Source of the DNA: Chloroflexota bacterium
GTDB lineage: Bacteria; Chloroflexota; Dehalococcoidia; UBA2979
Direction of reading: 5' to 3'
Assembly (NCBI GenBank): GCA_027622315.1
Contig: JAQBZW010000005.1
Location: forward strand, 1 to 35,747
DNA length: 35,747 bases
Positions 31,061-35,747 of the stretch are shown here, in pieces. The position numbers were made by a program, and so were the translations under genes. The notes below the pieces were generated by a model. The model was not told the DNA's origin, did not search any database, and saw only the letters and a list, made by a program, of their open reading frames with translations. The stretch's first letter is position 1; every line of letters begins with the position of its first letter.

Positions 31061-32359
31061 TCAGTCGGGCGGGAGATCTCCCGCCGGCGGCCGGTCGAGC
31101 TCGATGCGGCCCTCGCGGCGCGCGAGCACACGGTAGACGGGCAACGTGGGCGCCAGCACCAGCGCGACGCCGACCAGTGCTGCGCGCACGCTGCGGATCG
31201 TGGCGACGATGCCCAGGGCGGGGCCGCCGCCGAACTGGCCCAGCGCATCGGCCTGGCCGAAGATCGAGAGCACGGTGGCACGCGATGCGGGATCGAGACC
31301 GCGATTGACCCAGGCGATGCGCAGCGGCACCGCGCCCTCGCGCAGTGAGTCGGTCGCCCACAGCGCGATCAGAGCGACCCAGAAGCTGCCCGAGAGCGCG
31401 AACGCCAGCGCCGCGAGGATCAGCAAGGCGGTGATCGTGACCAGCGTGCGCGCGATCGACACGGCGCTGTCCAGGCGCGTGAAACGAGCGGCAAGCCAGA
31501 CACCGGCCATCGAACCGACGATCGAGCCCACCTGGATCACGCCGAACCAGCCGACATCGCCCAGTCCGCCCATCGCGGGGAACGCGAAGCCCTCGATCAG
31601 CCAGAGCGGCCACAGCCGGTCGAGGCCTTCGCCTGCGACCCCGAAGAAGAACGCGGTCGCGAAGATCCCGAGCAGGACGGGACTGATGCGCACCGCGCGT
31701 GCACCCGTGCGCAAGGTGTCACCCATGTGGTGCCACGCCCGACGGCTGCCGCGCGGCGCCGGACGCCAGTGTCGCTCCGTCATCGCCACGAGCAGCACGA
31801 GCGCGGCCACGATGTGCACGATGGCGGCGCCGCCGATCGCCAGCCGCACCGAGATCAGGCCGAGCGCGACGGAGAGCGGGGTGCCAATCAGGTGACCGAC
31901 AAGCCAGAACTGACGCTCGCGTGCGTAGATCGGCGCTGCGGCCGCTTCCCCGATCTCATCCGCGAGCCAGGCTTCGCGCGCGCCGCTGCCGAACGTCGCA
32001 CCCACGCCCCACACGATCTGCCCGGCGAGGACGAACGCGAAGGTGGGAACGGCCGCCATCATCAGCCAGCCCACTGCGGTAATCACGAGGCCGATCACGA
32101 CCGAGAGCCGCCGGCTGTAGGCATCGGCCACGATCCCCGTGGGGATCTCGGCGATGAACATCGCCACCTCGAGCCCGGTGCCCAGCAGCACGAGTTGGAG
32201 AGGATTGAGCCCGACATCGCGCACGACGTACAGGCCGTACATGGCGAGCGCGACGCCGATCGCCAGTCCGCGCGCAAGACCCTGCGTGAGGTAGAGCCGT
32301 TCGGCGGAGATCGCGCGTCCTGGAAGCAGTGTGTCTCGACCGGCAGGATGCAGGCTCAG
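31061..32359 (-). CDS. MFS transporter (paralogue 2), apparent CTG start
   Basis: 432 residues if started at CTG 32359. It aligns with paralogue 1 along its length: TLLPGRA, YGLYVV, PLQLVLxGTGLE, EIPTGIVADAYSRRLSVVIG, GSGAREAWLADEIGE, DRLWPLWLIEGF, WVNRGLDPASRATVLSIFGQADALGQ. Upstream of ATG 32242 there is no in-frame ATG, GTG or TTG back to a stop (TAG 32389-32387), yet the frame encodes the missing first helix and TLLPGRA at the same distance from the start as in paralogue 1. GAGGAG (32371-32366) lies 6 bases before CTG-AGC-CTG, aligned with GTG-ACG-ATG of paralogue 1. So initiation at CTG is the simplest reading; starting at 32242 would delete helix 1. Substrate unknown. Confidence 0.85.
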   Translation of the reverse strand: MSLHPAGRDTLLPGRAISAERLYLTQGLARGLAIGVALAMYGLYVVRDVGLNPLQLVLLGTGLEVAMFIAEIPTGIVADAYSRRLSVVIGLVITAVGWLMMAAVPTFAFVLAGQIVWGVGATFGSGAREAWLADEIGEAAAAPIYARERQFWLVGHLIGTPLSVALGLISVRLAIGGAAIVHIVAALVLLVAMTERHWRPAPRGSRRAWHHMGDTLRTGARAVRISPVLLGIFATAFFFGVAGEGLDRLWPLWLIEGFAFPAMGGLGDVGWFGVIQVGSIVGSMAGVWLAARFTRLDSAVSIARTLVTITALLILAALAFALSGSFWVALIALWATDSLREGAVPLRIAWVNRGLDPASRATVLSIFGQADALGQFGGGPALGIVATIRSVRAALVGVALVLAPTLPVYRVLARREGRIELDRPPAGDLPPD

Positions 32360-32523
32360 CGCGTACTCCTCAACCGTCCGATACCGCTACCGATGAAGAG
32401 TGCCGATCGACTGCACTGACGCGCAGAACGGACGCGCGGTCCGAGGTCGCCGCGCAACGCCGCTCGTCGGAACATGATGGGCATCGACCGTGATGGGGGC
32501 GCGGGCCGACCGGTGACTGGATC

Positions 32524-32552
32524 ACTCTCCCCATGGCCTCGCGCGACGTCAA
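32524..32552 (-). promoter_or_regulatory. TTGACG-N17-GAGAGT promoter-like motif of MFS paralogue 2
   Basis: TTGACG (32552-32547), 17 bases, GAGAGT (32529-32524), 164 bases before CTG 32359. It has the same boxes and spacing as the motif of paralogue 1. The 259-base gap 32360-32618 otherwise holds no gene. Confidence 0.5.
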
Positions 32553-32618
32553 GCGGAGACGAATCCCGCGCTCGGCGCGCGTGGGCGTAGTGGGCGCCGC
32601 ACGGGCGACGGAGCCGGA

Positions 32619-33224
32619 TCAGCCGGATCGATGTAAGCGCAGCGACCGCCAGTCCTCGGCAAGCATCCCGTACCAGACGCGGTCGTGCCAGCGATCGCGG
32701 TACCAGCGCGCGGCCGTGAACACGCCCTCCTGGCGGAACCCCAGGCGCTCCGGGATCGCACGACTGCTCGTGTTGCCGCCGTAGACCGCGATCGCGACGC
32801 GGTGCATCTCCAGCGACTCGAAGGCATATTCGGCGAGCGCGGCCACTGTCCGTGTCATGAGGCCGCGGCCGACGAAGGGCAGGCCCAGCCAGTAGCCGAT
32901 CTCGGCCTCGCGATGCGCGGGTACGACGTCGACGAAGCCGCACGACCCGGCGATTGCGCCGCCGACCTCCAGCGCCAGCTCCAGCATCTCACCCCGCGAG
33001 GCTCGCTCGTTCGCGCCGGAAATGAAGTGCTCCGCGCGCCCGAGTTCGTAGCCGTCCACCCAGTCGAGCCACTCGGCGAGGTGCTCCCGGCTGCCATCCA
33101 CGGCTTCGTAGAGCGGCACGGCGTCTGCCGCTCGCCATGGGCGAAGCACCGCATTCCCATCGACGCGAAGCGTCGGCGGCTCGAGCGCCGGTCGGTGGGA
33201 TCGCCCCCGCTCGTGCTGCGGCAT
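32619..33224 (-). CDS. GNAT acetyltransferase (RimL-like)
   Basis: 201 residues. PTLRVDGNAVLRPWRAADAV (N-terminal RimL pattern), WLDWVDGYELGRAEHFIS, AIAGSCGFVDVVP (strand 4), EIGYWLGLPFVGRGLMTRTV with the acetyl-CoA loop VGRGLM, and GNTSSRAIPERLGFRQEGVF with the family Asn and last helix; it ends with WHDRVWYGMLAEDW. Known relatives acetylate ribosomal protein N-termini or small amines; the target here is unknown. Start: ATG 33224 begins 1 base after the acyl-CoA dehydrogenase TGA, so the two are translationally coupled. The MFS gene lies 259 bases downstream with its own promoter. Confidence 0.88.
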   Translation of the reverse strand: MPQHERGRSHRPALEPPTLRVDGNAVLRPWRAADAVPLYEAVDGSREHLAEWLDWVDGYELGRAEHFISGANERASRGEMLELALEVGGAIAGSCGFVDVVPAHREAEIGYWLGLPFVGRGLMTRTVAALAEYAFESLEMHRVAIAVYGGNTSSRAIPERLGFRQEGVFTAARWYRDRWHDRVWYGMLAEDWRSLRLHRSG

Positions 33225-33225
33225 C

Positions 33226-34395
33226 TCAGCCGCGCGGCAGGCCGAGGCCGCGTGTCGCGATGATGTTGCGCTGGATCTCGCTCGTGCCGGCGGCAATCGT
33301 GAGCGACACGCTCGACATGTAGTAGGTGCCGAACTCGCCGCCGAGCGGCGCGCGCGGCTCGCCGCCACGCAACGTTCCAGCGAGCCCGAGCATGTTGACC
33401 CCGCGCCGCGCCAGCCGCTGCTGCGTCTCGGAACCGAACATCTTCGACATGGACGACTCCATGTTCGGGACGAGACTGCGCGCCTGCATCCAGGTCACGC
33501 GGTAGCCCAGCAGCTTCCCGACCTCGATCTCGGTCGCGGTGTCCGCCAGGGCGAGCCGATGCACCGGGTTCTCCACCACACGCCGGCCGTCGCCGGCGCT
33601 GTCCGGCTGCCGCGCGAATTCGAACAGCCGCCGGAACGGCGGCACCGCCGCCGCGATGCGATGGATGCCCGATCGCTCGAAGTCGAGCGTGGTCGTCGAG
33701 ACGTACCAGCCGCGGTTCTCCTCGCCGATCATGTGCTTCGCGGGCACGCGCACGTCTTCGAAGAAAGTCTCGTTGAACCCGCTCTGATCGTGGAGCTGGA
33801 CGATTGGACGGAGCGTGATGCCGGGCGTGTCCATGGGCACCATGAAGTACGAGATGCCGCGGTGCTTCGGAGCGTCGGGGTCGGTGCGCGTGAGCACGTG
33901 GATCCAGTCGGCGTGCTGTGCGCCTGACGTCCAGATCTTTTGTCCGTTGATCACGAAGTCGTCGCCGTCCCGCACCGCCCGCGTCTGGAGCGAGGCGAGG
34001 TCCGACCCCGCGCCCGGCTCGGAGTACCCCTGACACCACTCGACCTCGGCGCTGGCGATGCGGGGGAGGTGTTCCTGCTTCTGGGCTTCATTGCCGTGGA
34101 TGATCAGCGTCGGGCCGACGCGATCGGCGCCCTGCCCGCCGGTGGGGGCACTCGAGTACGCCGACTCCTCGGCGAAGATCAGCTGCTCGAAGTACGAGGC
34201 GTCGGCTCCGCCGTAGGCCTTCGGCCAGGCGCGCGTCAGCCAACCGTGCTCCGCGAGGCGCTTCTGGTACGCCCGCGCGCGCTCCCACGGCTCGAGCTCG
34301 CGTTCTCGGCGCGCGCCTCGTGTCCAGTGCTCGTCAATGAAGGCGCGGACCTCCGCGCGGAAACCCGCCTGCTCGCCGTCCCACCCGAAGTCCAT
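33226..34395 (-). CDS. Acyl-CoA dehydrogenase
   Basis: A 389-residue FAD enzyme related to the one at 13272-14501: WCQGYSEPGAGSDLASLQTR (120-139), VINGQKIWTSGAQHADWIHV, FFEDVRVPAKHMIGEENRGW, TTTLDFERSGI and C-terminal GGTSEIQRNIIATRGLGLPRG. As in that paralogue, the medium-chain catalytic Glu position is Gly (AGGT), and Glu240 in LDFER is the likely base. The N-terminus (MDFGWDGEQAGFRAEVRAFI) lacks the acidic insertion of the other. Start: ATG 34395 with an AAAGGTGG site and a TACGAT box. Co-transcribed with the RimL-like gene (1-base gap). Acyl specificity cannot be read; the group often acts on branched, aromatic or steroid side-chain CoA esters. Confidence 0.93.
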   Translation of the reverse strand: MDFGWDGEQAGFRAEVRAFIDEHWTRGARRERELEPWERARAYQKRLAEHGWLTRAWPKAYGGADASYFEQLIFAEESAYSSAPTGGQGADRVGPTLIIHGNEAQKQEHLPRIASAEVEWCQGYSEPGAGSDLASLQTRAVRDGDDFVINGQKIWTSGAQHADWIHVLTRTDPDAPKHRGISYFMVPMDTPGITLRPIVQLHDQSGFNETFFEDVRVPAKHMIGEENRGWYVSTTTLDFERSGIHRIAAAVPPFRRLFEFARQPDSAGDGRRVVENPVHRLALADTATEIEVGKLLGYRVTWMQARSLVPNMESSMSKMFGSETQQRLARRGVNMLGLAGTLRGGEPRAPLGGEFGTYYMSSVSLTIAAGTSEIQRNIIATRGLGLPRG

Positions 34396-34420
34396 GGAGC
34401 CACCTTTCGTGCGCGCGCGG

Positions 34421-34426
34421 ATCGTA
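34421..34426 (-). promoter_or_regulatory. -10 box TACGAT of the acyl-CoA dehydrogenase gene
   Basis: TACGAT on the minus strand, 25 bases before ATG 34395, leaving a short leader with AAAGGTGG. No clear -35 box. Confidence 0.45.
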
Positions 34427-34487
34427 CGACGCCGCGTGCGCTGTGGAGCGGACGATGATCCCCTCGCAGGGGCGCCCGAGGCCGGGC

Positions 34488-34513
34488 TACGCTCGCCCGC
34501 CTGACGGCGAGCG
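34488..34513 (+). promoter_or_regulatory. -10 box and hairpin before the quinone-reductase-like gene
   Basis: TACGCT (34488-34493) overlaps a perfect hairpin CGCTCGCC-N8-GGCGAGCG (34490-34513), followed by GAGGAG (34513-34518) 8 bases before ATG 34527. The hairpin covers the expected transcription start. Confidence 0.4.
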
Positions 34514-34526
34514 AGGAGCGTGCGCG

Positions 34527-35489
34527 ATGAAGGCAGCGGTCTACTACAGCACCGGCGGGCCCGAGGTCTTTCGCTACGAGGATGTGCCCGACCCGAAGTG
34601 CCACCCCAGGGGCGTGCTGATCGAGACGCAGGCGGTGAGCATCGAGGGCGGCGACGTGCTTAGCCGCGCCGGCGGGGAGCTCGCGACGACGCCCCACGTC
34701 GTCGGTTACCAGAGCGCGGGCGTGATCCGCGAGGTGGGCGCGCACGTCACCGACCGCCACGTCGGGCAGCGCGTAGTCACGGTGTCGCCATTCGGCTCGC
34801 ACGCGGCGCTGCGTTCGGTGCCGGTGCGTTCGACATGGCTCGTCCCCGATGGCCTCGCGATCGACGAGGCCGCGTGTGTGCCGATCCCGTTCGGCACGGC
34901 CGATGACTGCCTCTTCGAGTTCGGCCGGCTCCAGCGCGGCGAGACGGTGCTCATCCAGGGCGGTGGTGGCGGCGTCGGTCTCGCCGCGATCCAGCTCGCG
35001 AAGCGCGCCGGGGCGCGCGTGTTCGCGACGGCTTCGAGCGACGCAAAGCTCGAACGGCTGCGGCCGTTCGGCATGGACGAGGGCATCAACTACCGCGAGG
35101 CCGACCTCGTGCGCGAGATCGCGCGGCTGACCGAGGGCGTGGGCTGCGACGTGGTGGTCGACCCGGTGGGCGGCGACGTGCTGCAGCAGAGCCTCGCCTG
35201 CCTCGCCTATCGCGGCCGCGCGATCACGGTCGGCAACGCCAGTCGCGGCGGCCGGCTGCTCGACGTGAGCAGCCTTGGCGGTGGCAACCGTTCGCTCACG
35301 GGCGTGTACCTCGGTGCCGAGATCGCGACCGACCGTGCATACGACATGATCCAGCGCCACATCGACGATGTGGCCACGGGCGAACTGACCGCTGTGATCG
35401 ACCGCACGTTCCCACTCGCGGCGGCGGCAGACGCCCACGCGTACATCGAGAGCCGGCAGGCGGTCGGCCGCGTGGTGCTCGTGCCGTAG
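34527..35489 (+). CDS. Quinone oxidoreductase-like zinc-independent MDR dehydrogenase
   Basis: 320 residues of the medium-chain dehydrogenase/reductase superfamily: MKAAVYYSTGGPEVFRYEDV at the N-terminus, GYQSAGVIREVGAHVTDRHVG, then the NADP-binding Rossmann motif IQGGGGGVGLAAIQLAKRAGA (144-164), GMDEGINYREADLVREI, DVVVDPVGG, and the C-terminal DAHAYIESRQAVGRVVLVP. The cysteine-rich structural zinc loop and catalytic zinc ligands of alcohol dehydrogenases are missing, as in quinone oxidoreductases (Qor/zeta-crystallin). Likely NADPH-dependent reduction of quinones or enones; could also be a crotonyl- or enoyl-type reductase relative. Start: ATG 34527 with GAGGAG 8 bases upstream. It diverges from the acyl-CoA dehydrogenase gene. 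Confidence 0.9.
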   Translation: MKAAVYYSTGGPEVFRYEDVPDPKCHPRGVLIETQAVSIEGGDVLSRAGGELATTPHVVGYQSAGVIREVGAHVTDRHVGQRVVTVSPFGSHAALRSVPVRSTWLVPDGLAIDEAACVPIPFGTADDCLFEFGRLQRGETVLIQGGGGGVGLAAIQLAKRAGARVFATASSDAKLERLRPFGMDEGINYREADLVREIARLTEGVGCDVVVDPVGGDVLQQSLACLAYRGRAITVGNASRGGRLLDVSSLGGGNRSLTGVYLGAEIATDRAYDMIQRHIDDVATGELTAVIDRTFPLAAAADAHAYIESRQAVGRVVLVP

Positions 35490-35503
35490 GCAGTGCGCGC
35501 ACC

Positions 35504-35536
35504 GTGTCCGAGGACGCATGCCCTCGGCTGGCCGGG
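35504..35536 (+). repeat. Second copy of the MITE-like right end
   Basis: 29 of 33 bases match 28226-28258, including the CCGAGGNC-GCAT-GCCCTCGG hairpin. It begins 14 bases after the reductase stop, in the gap 35490-35554. No matching left end is seen within about 140 bases upstream. Confidence 0.65.
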
Positions 35537-35554
35537 GCGCGGCTGTCGGACGGG

Positions 35555-35747
35555 TTACAGCCTCGGCTCGACCGGCGGGGCCGCACGTCCCCGGCTCACC
35601 ACGCGCCGCACCAGCGCGGCGCCGAGCGCCGCAACCGCGGCGCCGGTGATCACCAGCCACGCCGTGCGGTTCGTGCCACCGGCACCGACGCGTGTGATCG
35701 CACCCAGCGCGGGCGGCGCGGGCGGCGCGCCTGCACTCAGCATGACG
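35555..35747 (-). CDS. C-terminal end of a membrane-anchored protein (cut by window edge)
   Basis: The frame, read leftward from the right edge to TAA 35555, gives an Ala/Pro stretch (SAGAPPAPPALGAITRVGAG), GTNRTAWL, one hydrophobic helix (LVITGAAVAALGAALV) and a basic tail RRVVSRGRAA. That is the usual end of a secreted, Pro-rich-stalked protein held in the membrane by a C-terminal helix. An ATG at 35743 exists, but 62 residues with no signal peptide make a longer protein reaching beyond the window more likely. No LPxTG motif is visible. Confidence 0.5.
   Translation of the reverse strand, partial: VMLSAGAPPAPPALGAITRVGAGGTNRTAWLVITGAAVAALGAALVRRVVSRGRAAPPVEPRL

Overview
The window is a GC-rich (about 70% by eye), densely coded bacterial chromosome segment with no rRNA, tRNA, CRISPR, phage or integrase genes. 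Gene content suggests a free-living heterotroph of the Chloroflexota (Dehalococcoidia/Tepidiforma-like), with deep Actinomycetota (Thermoleophilia-like) as the alternative. The reasons are the sigma/anti-sigma pair, a DUF3052 protein, several acyl-CoA dehydrogenases, CaiB-type CoA transferases, full-length Lhr helicase, LtrA, and frequent -10 boxes placed 6-7 bases before the start codon (leaderless transcripts). The taxonomic call is inference from style and gene families, not from a marker gene.

Layout. 0-0.9 kb: an ECF-type sigma factor and its anti-sigma factor (cut by the left edge), minus strand. 1.1-3.6 kb: a broken universal-stress protein, a frameshifted alpha/beta hydrolase and a class II aldolase. 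3.7-5.2 kb: a leaderless operon of signal peptidase I, orotate phosphoribosyltransferase and a 57-residue two-helix membrane protein. 5.2-7.0 kb (minus): a methyltransferase and an SPFH/prohibitin membrane protein. 7.3-10.1 kb (minus): an operon of two class III (CaiB/BaiF) CoA transferases flanking a 65-residue unknown protein; only one of the two keeps the expected catalytic aspartate. 10.2-13.2 kb (plus): SIS-domain protein, small alpha/beta hydrolase, a 464-base non-coding stretch with two tandem repeat arrays, an unknown protein and DUF3052. 13.3-14.5 kb (minus): acyl-CoA dehydrogenase. 14.6-19.2 kb: acetyltransferase, small membrane protein, membrane-anchored zinc-ribbon/beta-propeller protein, LtrA-like protein, putative lipoprotein. 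19.3-25.6 kb: Lhr helicase, nitrilase, small coiled-coil protein, acetyltransferase. 25.6-27.6 kb (minus): ArsR regulator / SRPBCC / VOC operon and a LysE exporter. 27.7-29.5 kb (plus): VOC protein whose 3' end runs into a MITE-like palindromic element, then a DszC-like acyl-CoA dehydrogenase. 29.5-34.4 kb (minus): two paralogous MFS transporters, a RimL-type acetyltransferase and another acyl-CoA dehydrogenase. 34.5-35.5 kb: a quinone-oxidoreductase-like dehydrogenase; the C-terminus of a membrane-anchored protein lies at the right edge.

Functional theme: acyl-CoA and CoA-ester metabolism (three acyl-CoA dehydrogenases, two CoA transferases, a medium-chain reductase) with stress and detoxification functions (ArsR/SRPBCC/VOC, LysE, MFS pumps). 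No recognised defence or secondary-metabolite system is present. The most unusual items are the asymmetric CoA-transferase pair with a small partner, the MFS paralogues with matching promoter boxes and an apparent CTG start, the hairpin-dense 59/60-bp tandem array, the MITE-like element, and three genes each split by a small indel (real decay or assembly error).
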